Shown: piece by piece, positions 48,793 to 59,359 of the stretch
How positions within the stretch are numbered: the stretch's first letter is position 1
How the letters are laid out: each line of letters begins with the position of its first letter
NCBI GenBank assembly: GCA_025786725.1
Contig: JAHLTZ010000019.1
Coordinates: 124,001-188,000, forward strand
Reading direction: 5' to 3'
DNA length: 64,000 nt
From: Syncephalis fuscata
Taxonomy: Eukaryota > Zoopagomycota > Zoopagomycetes > Zoopagales > Piptocephalidaceae
The notes under the pieces: generated by a model
Database searches by the model: none
Seen by the model: the letters and a program-made list of their open reading frames with translations, nothing else
Told to the model about the DNA's origin: nothing
Position numbers and translations under genes: made by a program

Positions 48793-49157
48793 AGTCATAA
48801 CCAAAACAATACTCACCTTTACTACTACACTTACAATTACATCCATTACTATCAATACTACTACACACCGCTTACTTTCTACTTTTACTTTACTACTTCA
48901 CTTTTACCGCTACTACTACTGCTACTACATTGTGGAATATACCTGACCCGGCTTACAATTTCTTTTTTGTTTTATTCATTCTCTGTTTCAATTTGAACGC
49001 GCGACAGTCGTACTTTCTTTCTTGTTGTTTACTTCGTCGACACTTTTATTTGCATTCGTACTTTGCTGTATCGCATCCATTGTCTTTTTGTTTCACTACA
49101 AGCGTTACTCTGTAAGTTTGTATCATTGACGTGGGTATTTTTATACTTGCTATACTT

Positions 49158-49178
49158 ATATATATATATATATATATG
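49158..49178. repeat. (AT)n microsatellite
   Basis: About ten TA units in the gene-free region. (CAT)n follows at 49500-49522 and CGACAA repeats at 49450-49475. Confidence 0.7.
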
Positions 49179-50710
49179 AGTAATATTTTAATACTGTATT
49201 ATTGATAGTTAATCGCTATTTTATAATCAACTATTTATTTTTGACACTTTTACTAACAAATTGTCATAAATACATCTGGGGAATTGATAATAGCTATAGT
49301 ATCAAGAGAAGCGTCGTTATTAGCGGTTCTTACTCGATTATCATTTAAATCGGCTATCAGTATCCATATCGGCACGTCCATTTCGTTTTCATTACTATTA
49401 CACCTACGATTATTTTATTACTGCTAGTACTACAATAGTTATTATTCGACGACAACGACAACGACAACGATAGCGACAATAAGTATCGTCATCGCCACTA
49501 ACATCATCATCATCATCATCACCACCAACAACGACAACAACAACAACAACGATATCATCACTATCATTATCATCGCTTGACAGCAAACGATAATATCTAA
49601 AGAAAAACCAATTACTTATAAGCTAAAACGTCTGCCTCCGTCAACGATAAATCATCTGGATGATCTGTGTACCGCTGTACTGTTAGACTGCTACTATTCT
49701 GTGTTATTGTTGCTCTTTACAGCCTCTACTTACAGACGTTAGCACCGAAAGTGGCCTTTCTTTCTGTCCTACACGTCACTATACCCAAAATTACTCATAG
49801 TATTTAGCTTTCCATCGGCTGGCCGACCATTTCCAGAACCGGTGACGTTAATATTCGTGTTCTTCTTTTCTAGTCAAGAGAATACTACCAAATCAATTTG
49901 AAGCTTTGACGGTTACGCCATATCATTCTACGCGTGCGCGCTACTTGAACCATTGTTGTAGTTTGCCTATCATCGTGTGGGTGATTTCAAAGCTATTAGC
50001 AACGTATCTGGCATTACTTGCGCTAGCATTGTAGTGTGTGCAGTCTAAGTTTTATCTAACGTTCTAGCGTACGATCTTTAATATCGCTTACTTATGTTCA
50101 TGCAGTAAGTCAGCAACACACTACTGTTTGGTTTTCCTTGTTGCCGTAGCGTTTATCGGCTACTTTACCTTTTCTTTCCGTTGTAGACTGCTTGTCTAAT
50201 TTGCAAAGTATCCATTCCCGCACTCTATTGTCTAATCTATCGATATTGAATGCATTCGAGTCAATAAGAACAGTCCAGTAGCATTTGTTTTTCTTTTACT
50301 TATTTGCCGTCTATCAAGATTTGCTTCTACAACAAATACCATCACCACTACCGCTTTTACTACCACTACCTCCATTTACATTTATTTTCTACTCCAGTGT
50401 ACTCCACTGCTCTCCTTGAATCAAGCAACAAGGTGAAACGCGGTTAGTTCGACTACTGTTAAGCAATAGCATTTCTATTACCGCGTTTGGTCAGTACACA
50501 TCACCAATCACCGCCACACACACACACACACCCTCTCTGTTATTATCGAACCATTATTCGTTACTACCAGAGGATAGTGAGTGAGTGTTTTGAGCACATA
50601 ACGCTATCTACCTTTGTTTGACCACCTTTGAAAGGTAAGTTTACGATAACCATGGTGGGGGATAGGACAAGCGCATCCGCCTTTCTTCTTTATGTTGCGA
50701 TGTATCACTT

Positions 50711-50754
50711 GACTTTTCGATGTATCAATTTGTGATTACTTACATCGAAAAGTC
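50711..50754. repeat. 14-bp perfect inverted repeat (hairpin)
   Basis: GACTTTTCGATGTA at 50711-50724 is the exact reverse complement of 50741-50754, with a 16-nt loop. Confidence 0.85.
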
Positions 50755-50787
50755 GTAAAATGTCTTATGACGATTATCGGTGTTTCA

Positions 50788-50901
50788 CTTTCCATTTAAA
50801 TTATTGTGTTAAAATAGCACATTGTCATTGGATGTGTACAAGCTACGCACACTCAATGACATGTGTTCAGCTGTGACCGTTATGTCCAGCTAAATGGAAA
50901 G
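50788..50901. repeat. Nested inverted repeats
   Basis: CTTTCCATTTA at 50788-50798 pairs perfectly with TAAATGGAAAG at 50891-50901. Inside, TGTCATTG (50823-50830) pairs with CAATGACA (50854-50861), with a further TGTG/CACA pair inside that. Suggests a structured RNA or protein-bound DNA element. Confidence 0.75.
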
Positions 50902-52162
50902 GTCTGCCTTTGAAAAGTTGGCCTTTCCTATCCGCGCTTGTTCACGTTTCCTGTTTCCATTCTGGCTCACCTGAGTGGTTAACAAGTTTCAACACCCGCT
51001 TTCTTTCTTTCTTCCTTCCATGTATGTATGTGTGTGTGAGTGTGTGGATGACCACTTTCATGCAATGTTTTATTTCTTCCTTGAATGTGTGTTGACTTCG
51101 TCTTCACTCCCACATTCACTGAGTGACTGAGTGACTGTGAGAGTCAAGGCCAGGTCTCTTATCAAGGAGAAAATAAGACACTGCATGAGAGTGGGACCAT
51201 CACTTACTCACACACACACACATTCATTCATATAATATGATTTGATACACGGTTGATTTGGGGTGTGCCACCGCTTTCTTTCCCTTTTGTCATTTTTTTT
51301 GTTCACTTTCAAAATAGTAACGGCGGCAGCAGTGACACTTTATTAAGTCTACATATTTCCAGGCAACGACCCGTGAAGCTTAAACATTGCTTCGCATATT
51401 CTCTAACTACGACCAAACTTTTAGTTCTATCCTTTCTGTTTAGTCGTTTTTTCGTTTATTAACGCTCGCTTGTTGTTTAACCAAGTGCCTGCTTGCCTTT
51501 CGTTTTTTATTACGTTCGCTTTCCTTTTCTCGCTCTATTCCACCTCGTCTATTCATTTGGCGTATTCTTCTGTTCTACGAGATCCGTGCCGTCATCTTGC
51601 TATTCCCTTCATTCCAGCACTTGAGTAGCTCAATCTATACTTGTGCGGCTTTGATTGCGTTATCCATTCTAGCTGTGTAGCATTTAGAGACGTTTACTTT
51701 GTTCGATTGACGACGACGTTCTATACACACGTACCCACGTACGCATACACTTACACACAGCAAAAAAGAATTGACGTACGCCGCTACGCTGGACGTCTGC
51801 AGTCATTGTTTACAGCTTATTTCAATTCTTGGACTGAAGAAAAATATTGTGGCTATCGGTGTTGATTACTGTTAAAGTTTTCCCTAAATTGGCTGTAGAC
51901 ATTACGCTAAATCAATTTATGCTTGCCTATCATTATTGCCAATATATACATATGTATTAGTTGCCGTTGTGCCGTGGCTGTTTTATTAGCTTACACGTAC
52001 TTATCACACATTATATCTACATTGCCCCCGGCTAGGCTAGCTATTCCATATCGACCATTGTTGATTAGCAAAACACTACCCAACTACCTTTACTACTTTT
52101 ACTAGTATCACTACTACTAACACTACCATTCCACATCTATTTACCTATTAGCAAGCGTAGAT

Positions 52163-52184
52163 ACACACACACACACACACACAA
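52163..52184. repeat. (AC)n microsatellite
   Basis: About ten AC units. Shorter CA runs occur at 50516-50532 and 51209-51222. Confidence 0.75.
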
Positions 52185-52601
52185 ACGTGCATGTAAGGTA
52201 CATCTACGGTAAAACAGGTTAATCGTCATTTACTACACACGCGTGCATCTACAAGACGTTCATATATCACACACCACCATCACCAACATATCACTGTCAC
52301 CCCTACCATTTTCATTACATTAAACAGCAATATCTTTTGGATCTAAAGCTGCCTTGATTTTTACACATCTGTTTCTAGAGTCGAGGCAACTTTACAGGTC
52401 GTGTTTGCACTTTCCTGTTACTTGCACTGTTTCAAGCGCTGATTAACATCTATCAACGCTCGATTATATATTTGTCACTGTGACAAAAAGTACATTAGCA
52501 TTTTAGACGGTTTATCGTCGTATTATTTCTATTCGCATATTTGCCGATACTACTACTACTACTACTACTATTATTACTATATCATCACTATTGCCACTAC
52601 T

Positions 52602-53865
52602 ATGCCCAACACAATGCCTGCTATTGGATACGCAAATATGAACGGCATGGCCACCCATCACAATTACTACAGTCAATCGCAAAAGCGTTGGTTAAACTCT
52701 GCAGCTGTTAATACTGCTTCTATGATGGCTGGTCAATTGGCACCAGGCCGTGTCATGACCGATTTATGTATGGCCACTCTCGTGACCTTGTACCCAAGCA
52801 CGCAGCCTGGCAGCGAACGCGTTTCTACATTGCGCTGCTTTGTGCAAGCCGTTCTTGATGCTGCAGCCGTTTCGGCTGATGTAGTTATCCTGGCTCTTTA
52901 CTATTTGCGCCAGGCCTCCTCTAACAACGAGGCACCTTTAATGTCAAAAGTGGTAGATGCTAATGGCATCTGTATCGATGGCAGCGATAGTATGACTTCG
53001 CTTCAGTATTTATCAGGCGAAGAAGACACTCCAGCAACTCAGTTGCGAGTACGCTTTGTAGCTGCTCTTACATGTGCGCACAAGTTTGACGCTGATGCCG
53101 CATACACTACACGTACATGGGCCGATCTTGGCGGTTTGAATACCGCTGTGGTCGTGCGCGCCGAACGTGAACTGCTTGCACAGCTCGACTTTGTTTTAAA
53201 CGTATCACGCGATACACTATACACTTTCCGTGAGGAAATCAATCAATGGATGGTAACATCGGCTATGGAACAACAAGCTGCCGTCTACACCACCACCATA
53301 CCAATGAAAAGCCAGCCGTTGCCAACTATGCTTGCCAGCGCATGCAAGGTATGATAATGGGCCGCTGTGGCTGTGTATCATGTGCTGCATATATGGCTGC
53401 AAACAACAGCGAGTCCGTCAGTCCTAATACAAGCCCATCAAGCTTCCATCATCATATGTGGTCCGCTCAGGCGAATTACGGCTATGATATGTCATGGCCA
53501 GCCACACCCACCAATGCTTTCTCATTCGCACCCGATGATTACTTTGCAGCATCACGTTATGCTTATGCGCATGCATCGGTGGTAGCGGCTGCTGCTGCAT
53601 CGGCTGCCCATTCAAATAACGGGGTAGTGCACCATACTACTCGATGCCACAGCCTTATCAATCGCAAGAGGCATCGCCAGTAACTTATGCCGCACCCACC
53701 GCTGTTATGGCCATGCCCGAACCTCAATCGTCGGTGTGGCAAGCAGCTGCCAACGGCTGTTACTCACATGCCGCGATGGCCGATTACAGCAACCATTTTG
53801 ACATGGCTTTTCCGGCCAACACGGCAACAATGATGCCACAGCCAGTTGCTTTCTATGCATACTAA
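52602..53865 (+). CDS. PCL/PHO80-type cyclin
   Basis: Predicted partner of a Pho85/CDK5-type kinase. Start ATG 52602 gives MPNTMPAIGYANMNGMATHH. The cyclin box spans about residues 40-215: GRVMTDLCMATLVTLYPS, LRCFVQAVLDAAAVSADVVI and LALYYLRQASS. Then VRFVAALTCAHKFDADAAYT, RTWADLGGLNTAVVVRAERE and LLAQLDFVLNVSRDTLYTFR match the Pcl1/2 pattern (A-HKF, TW-----GL, ERE-L--LD). After about 53350 the frame moves twice (near 53350 and 53635), and the tail is rich in Ala/Met/His/Pro, ending AFYAY with TAA 53863-53865. The shifts may be indels or short unrecognised introns, so the tail is uncertain. It sits behind the 6.5 kb gene-free region. Confidence 0.83.
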
Positions 53866-54553
53866 TTCTATGTTACAATGTGCGTACTATGCTTACTATT
53901 TTCGTTGAAGTACCCTCTATTTGAAAATTATATTGAATGTCTATATGTGACATTCGATAATGCTTATGTTTTCCCGACAATGTTCCGTATCGACGCAACT
54001 TGTCTCTTACACTATTGCTGTTATTCCCTCTGTTTGAAGATAGTAACTACTGCAGTTACTGCACGCTAATTCATTCACTCATTTATTCATTTGATCTCAT
54101 ACACGGTGTGACTTTCAGTACTCGAGTTGATACTGTCTTTCTCTCTTTCCTTTTCAATTACTCGCGGTCGAGTGTGATAATACATATCCAACTGTAGGTT
54201 GGGCTTTTTCACTACCAGTAAAGTTCATGTAATTCTTTGCCCTTTCTCCTTTCCGATTCAACAACTACTGCACCAATCACCACAGCTACAAATATATACA
54301 TCCGTGCATTATTTACTAGTATTTTAGATAAATCTGGTTAATAATTTATATTTGTGTCTTTTATATACATTAATCCCCATTATGACTGCATTTTAACATT
54401 GCAAACTAACTGACTATCATCATTGCGTAGATGGCATTTATTCCTTTACATTTAATCGTATATAGCGGTTAAACTGGCATTTTCACTATAATAAATAGTT
54501 TCATTATATCACTTAACGATTATGCTTATGTGTATTATACAGTAACATATAGC
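53866..54553. other. Convergent intergenic, 3' region of the cyclin
   Basis: T-rich 3'-UTR-like sequence. Open frames here look incidental. Confidence 0.5.
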
Positions 54554-54985
54554 CTACCATAGTACAACTGGACGATCATATCGTGAAGCAGGTCGTTCAC
54601 TTGGTGCTGGTAGTCCATCTGGACAGCGTAAACGCGGCTTATCCACCGCTGTCTACATAATAACAACAATAATATGGAAACAACGATTAGTTATTAATAA
54701 ATAGATTTAAACATACAACACTTGCTTACTTCTTTAGCAGTAGTTGCCGGCTTCCGTAATAGATTTGGTTTGCTGCCAAGTAAATCGTCTAAGTAATTGA
54801 CAAAGTAAGTATAGTATAAATGATTGCTTGTGCCACTAGTCTATTACTTGTCGTGTAGTTAGCACAATAGCTTGTGGGTATATCCATGCACCCGAACGAA
54901 TAGGCTGTCCTGTAGCAGGGAATCCAGTAGCGGGTGTAGTATCTGTCTTGCGAAGAAGATCGTAATAGGAATGAGCTGACGACAT
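54554..54985 (-). CDS. Small conserved-looking protein of unknown function
   Basis: Not recognised. ATG 54985 opens MSSAHSYYDLLRKTDTTPAT, then GQPIRSGAWIYPQAIVLTTR. After an intron (donor GTAATAG near 54845) an exon reads DDLLGSKPNLLRKPATTAKE, and a last exon (about 54554-54650) gives TAVDKPRLRCPDGLPAPSE and ends DRPVVLW with TAG at 54554-54556. The second and third exons join in phase; the first and second are one base out, so the junction or a base may be wrong. About 105 residues, basic, no TM or signal peptide. Same strand as, and 190 bp downstream of, the phenylalanine hydroxylase gene. Support comes from the splice signals and codon-like composition only. Confidence 0.5.
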
Positions 54986-55178
54986 AGCTGTTGAGTTATA
55001 GCGAGTAAAAAAGAATAAGAAAGTGTATAAAAACAATAAATACTATTAATGTTATTATCGTTATCGTTATTATTATTATTATTATTAACAGTTTATTAAG
55101 TAACACATGGATCTATAGCATTATCTATATAGTAGATATATGAATAGATACCACTTTATCTTTTATCTTGTATATGGT

Positions 55179-56924
55179 TTAAGCCAAGCTACCAAGTCGC
55201 TCGATGGCATCGCATAGATTGGACATTTCTGTACGAATGCTTTGGGCATATTGTTGCACCTTCTTTTTGCTATCGAGTACTTCAATGGATTCGGTGTATG
55301 GATTGTAGCGAACCGAGAATGGTCGCTTCAAACTAGCAGCAAACTCGCGTACTTTATCCTTTGCATCTTTAAAGCTATCAGCAACAAAGTAGACAGGCTG
55401 ATACTCGGTAATTGGATACTTTTGCAGTGCAACCTTATTAGGCTCAAATGCTCGATGTTCCGGCTTATCAGTCAGTGCATATTCCAGCTCGCCAAATGAT
55501 GATAGTAGACCTGCACCATACGCACGTACTTTATCTCCTTCGCGGCAAAGTCCAACTCGACCGTAAACCAATAGATCTATTCATTAATAGCCATAAGTAC
55601 TCATATACAAATCTGGTTATTTGTTAACTTACTGTGGACAGCTTTTCAATATCCTCATCACTAGCACCTAGCGAGGCAAGACCAATCTCTTGAGAAAAGT
55701 CGGCAAAGTCTGGATCTGCAAACAATGGAGCATGTCCAAGTAGTTCATGACAGACATCGCTATATAATTAATATTGTTCGTGTTAATGTTCGTGCTATAA
55801 CAAAAGTGATAAGTATTCAATACATACGGTTCAGGTGTGTATAGTGGTTTTGATTCATGTCGAATATACTGTGTAGAGTGGAATACTCTAAAGGCCAATG
55901 CATTCAAGAAATCGCGTGAACTCAATAGACCCATGACCGGTCGAAGTGTAAATCCAGTGCATTCTATTTAATCTATAAGCATTGATGCTTATCAGCAACC
56001 AATAGTTTACCTTTAAGAAAGCGTGAAGTATCTTCAAGTTGTGGAATATTGTCCTCTTTGTAGCCACAGTTACGCATAAGTAACGGGAATACATACTGAT
56101 GTTCGTGGCAAGCATAGTTTGGAAACAGTTCGGTAAGCTTGCGGAAAACGACGCCCCTATAATTAAATATTAAATATACGAGTAGATCCTTTGTTAATAG
56201 GCTACTTACCAGGTGGCAGTCTCTGTAGCAGTATATTCGACATGTGGCAATGGTTGACCACTAAATGTGATATTAATCATTAGATAGTCATTATAAATAA
56301 ACTATATAACCTACTGTTTATACGTACGAGCAATACGTGTAATTTCTGCTCTACGCTTACGATAAGTTTCATCCTTAAAGCCAGGATGATCAGCATCTAA
56401 TAATTCAGTTAGATAAAATAGCTGTATAGTTTGATACTTACCAAGCTCTTCGCCCATTTCTAGCACTTTCTCAGCAAAGCCATCAAGATCAGAAATCTTA
56501 CGCGGGAACCAAGGTGTTTGGTCAACACCGTCCAAGACATTGCTTTGACTTAATCCAGCCTTGCCTACTAGACGGACGTGCTTTGCTAATGGCTGCAAAG
56601 TCTCCTGTACCTTTTGTACCTATATAGTTATATAGGATATTAATAAATCTTTATTCAATCTTTATTATAGTATTATCCTACCTGGCCATCATCTTTAGCA
56701 ACAAAATCAATAAAGAAATCGTAATCCCAGTCGCGAGTTCGACTTGGCCGCGACTCAATACGAGTCAACGACACACCAAGATCTCTTAAAGCCGATAGAC
56801 AACTATCAAGTGCGCCTACACGGTCAGTCACCGAAAGAATAAGCGACGTACGTCTAGTAGTATCCGTATCGTCAGCGATATAGGATTGGTGTTGGGAGGC
56901 GTGCGAGATAGACGACGACGACAT
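55179..56924 (-). CDS. PAH: Phenylalanine-4-hydroxylase (biopterin-dependent aromatic amino acid hydroxylase)
   Basis: Converts phenylalanine to tyrosine with tetrahydrobiopterin, Fe(II) and O2. ATG 56924. An ACT-type regulatory domain comes first ([20 protein letters not shown], then [26 protein letters not shown]). The catalytic domain follows: [90 protein letters not shown] and [20 protein letters not shown] (two Fe ligands His). The third ligand is the Glu of [11 protein letters not shown]. It ends at [14 protein letters not shown] 55179-55181. About seven introns, no frame breaks noticed. The N-terminal ACT domain and the ESRPSR motif suggest PAH rather than tyrosine or tryptophan hydroxylase. 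Confidence 0.94.
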
Positions 56925-57279
56925 AGTAATGATATAAAGCTAAACAGTGGTAGCAGTGGTAGCAGTAGCAGTAGCAGCAATAGAGCTATTCAAGTGAAGC
57001 AAGTAGTTCTGATAAAAAAGTGCGTAGAAAGTATAAAGAAGGAAAGGAAAGAGGAGGGCGGAAGTACGTAATTCATTTACGTCTTTTATCGTGGGAATAA
57101 TAAAAAAGCGCCCTTGCCTATTGCCTATTTGCCTTTTCTCTAATCACGTCATTTACGCTATTCACATCTATTCACGTCATCTATACAGTTTCTATCAATA
57201 TTGTTTATTTAATTTGAAGCATTAAACAGATGATAGTTATCGTAATTATTTATTATTATAGCAGAACAATATTAAACAT
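56925..57279. other. Tandem intergenic, PAH promoter / CCDC174 3' end
   Basis: About 355 bp. (GTAGCA)n-like repeats at 56948-56975 lie in the PAH leader. No gene is seen. Confidence 0.5.
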
Positions 57280-58803
57280 TTAGGATAAATCATCATTATT
57301 GTGAGATGATGGTCGTAGACTAGTAATTAAATTACTAATTGCCTGGGCTGTATCTTTATCAATAGAAATCGTTTTATCGTCCTTTTCCTCATAACGTGCA
57401 CGCTTCTGACGTAATTGTTCAGCACGCAAGGCCAATTGTTCTCGTCGTTTGTCACGTATATTTTGATGTGAGGCTCGTTTTTGTTCCGTCTATATTGTTC
57501 ATATATTAAAGTATTAACGATTGAATATCTAGTATTTACTAACTTACTTCAGCTCTTATTTCATTTAATTTCTGTAGTTGCTTGGCTCGTTCTTCTTCTG
57601 ACTGGGCAAATTGATAGTATCCCACGCCTTTTGTACGTATTTCTATCTAATAGTATTAGTATTGTATATTGATCTAAATCGACTATAGATACTTGCCTTT
57701 ATTGGCATTATAATGTAAATCTTTATCTTCATAATTATTATTAAATATATTGTTATCATTACTATTACTGTTAGTTACCTTTACTATCGGCTCTAGCCTC
57801 TTCTTCCCAACGCTGTCTTTCTTGTTCACGTCGCATATCAGCTGACATTAATTCAGGCATATCAGCATTACTTGCTGCTTCATTATTATTATTTGCTCTA
57901 TAGTATAAATCATTAATATAATAGCTGATTACATTCTACAGTACAATAGACTACTTACAGTAAAGACTTTGGCATATCTCGCTGTCTTATAGTACGTGTT
58001 CGACCAAATTCATCTGTATAATCTACCCATGCATCTGGACTATTTGAATATGTTGCTCTCCCTTCATCTTTAATTTCTAAATGATCATTTTGACGCTTTC
58101 TACTTGTTATTGATTCACTTCTATCCTCTATTGGATCATTGTCACGCTGGTCGTCACTACTGTCATCACTATCACCTGTCTACAGTATGGCTTGGTTAAA
58201 TACATTCAATATTAATATGATCTGCAATCAGCTTACTTGTTCACTATAATCCCATCGCTTCTTATCAAAGTCCACAAGTAGTGTATCACTTGTCGATTGG
58301 CTGCTATCTACAGCAATGTTAATAATAGTTACAAAAGTATGCACCATGAATATTTACCTTCCAGTTTCCCTTGTTGTAATTGTTTATAGAGCTGTGCCTT
58401 TCGTTCAAGGGCCTTTCGACTATTCTCTAGGTTGATTGCATCTTCTGAAGTGGCCTGGGCATCTCGAGCATTCCGTTCACTTACTCCACGGTTCTGACTT
58501 GTCCAGACCGTTTTAGCCTTCTAATAAGCATAACATGTATTATGTAACGCTTCTTCATTAAAACAGTAATTACTTACCTTTTGATGTTTCTTGGCCGGTA
58601 CATAACCTTTTGTGGCTGATGACCGTTTCTCCCGTTCAAACTGATCTGTAGCCCGAAATATTTCTGCTTTCAAGTCAAGTACCTATGCATACATTCAATA
58701 CGATTGCTCAATTTTACTTTACATTATCTAGTTAACCTACTGTAGTAGCACTAACGTCAATCAACTGCTTTGCTTTGTTGGTATTTCTATTGTTTGTTGT
58801 CAT
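57280..58803 (-). CDS. CCDC174: CCDC174 homologue (splicing/exon-junction-associated coiled-coil protein)
   Basis: ATG 58803 gives MTTNNRNTNKAKQLIDVSAT. Next come VLDLKAEIFRATDQFEREKR and KGYVPAKKHQKKAKTVWTSQ. NRGVSERNARDAQATSEDAI and LERKAQLYKQLQQGKLE follow. The WVDY motif AWVDYTDEFGRTRTIRQRDM and the C-terminal HYNANKEIRTKGVGYYQFAQ with EEERAKQLQKLNEIRAET are the signatures of CCDC174. The C-terminus is a basic/acidic coiled coil (KRASHQNIRDKRREQLALRA), ending HNNDDLS with TAA at 57280-57282. Human CCDC174 associates with the exon junction complex and spliceosome; nuclear function is inferred. About seven short introns. Confidence 0.8.
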
Positions 58804-59359
58804 TATTCTTATTATTCTCCTTCTTATTTGTTGATGTATTGATTAGATCAGTCAAGTGAATACAAGGTACTATGATTAATAAACACTATGTGGATATATG
58901 CGTACAGACATGTGTGTGTGTGTGTTTGTGTGTGTGTTGTTCATAGACCGTCGTGACTCTTGATTCTTTTACTCTCCTCGCATACAACGACTGATATCAT
59001 TAAATTCTTTCTTATTCTATACTCGTTTATTTGTCATATACTGTATTCCACCAGATATATCGTACACAGTTACGGCTAAGACTTGACAAGTAGTTCTTTT
59101 GGTGTATTTAACAAGTGTGCATGCACGAAGAGTTATTGGCTTGTCACTGTGCATAAATCCCTCTATTGCCACTACCAATTAAGCAGGTTCATCTTTCGCC
59201 CCTTTCTATCTTTTGTCTATAAGTGTTATTGCTAAAATACGTTGAATTGGCACTTTTCTACCGATTGTAAGAGAAAAGATTAGACTGTGGCTAGTTTGAC
59301 TCCTTGGCCGTTTAAGAAAGTGCAATTGCCCATACCAATTGGATTCTTTGTTATTACTA
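58804..59359. other. Divergent intergenic, CCDC174 / ATG4
   Basis: About 556 bp. Contains a TG microsatellite (58912-58938). The rest holds two promoters; no motif assigned. Confidence 0.5.

Larger units (their letters stand above)
46088..52601. other. 6.5 kb gene-free, pyrimidine-rich region upstream of the cyclin gene
   Basis: The longest gene-free stretch of the window. The plus strand is rich in T and C from about 46850 on (for example 51001-51020). Many short open frames are low-complexity Leu/Phe/Ser/Tyr/Thr strings and look incidental. Consensus-like splice donors appear (CAG|GTAAGC at 47524, AAAG|GTAAGT at 50635). Microsatellites and inverted repeats are listed separately. It could be a long leader or noncoding transcript of the cyclin gene; this is inference. 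Confidence 0.6.

Noticed and set aside
46964-49115. Plus-strand open frames rich in Leu, Phe, Tyr and Thr that look like membrane proteins
   Set aside because: They come from T/C-rich low-complexity DNA, overlap each other in several frames and match no family.
50910-52105. Further plus-strand open frames of 60-75 codons before the cyclin
   Set aside because: Same low-complexity composition; no ATG context, splice logic or family.
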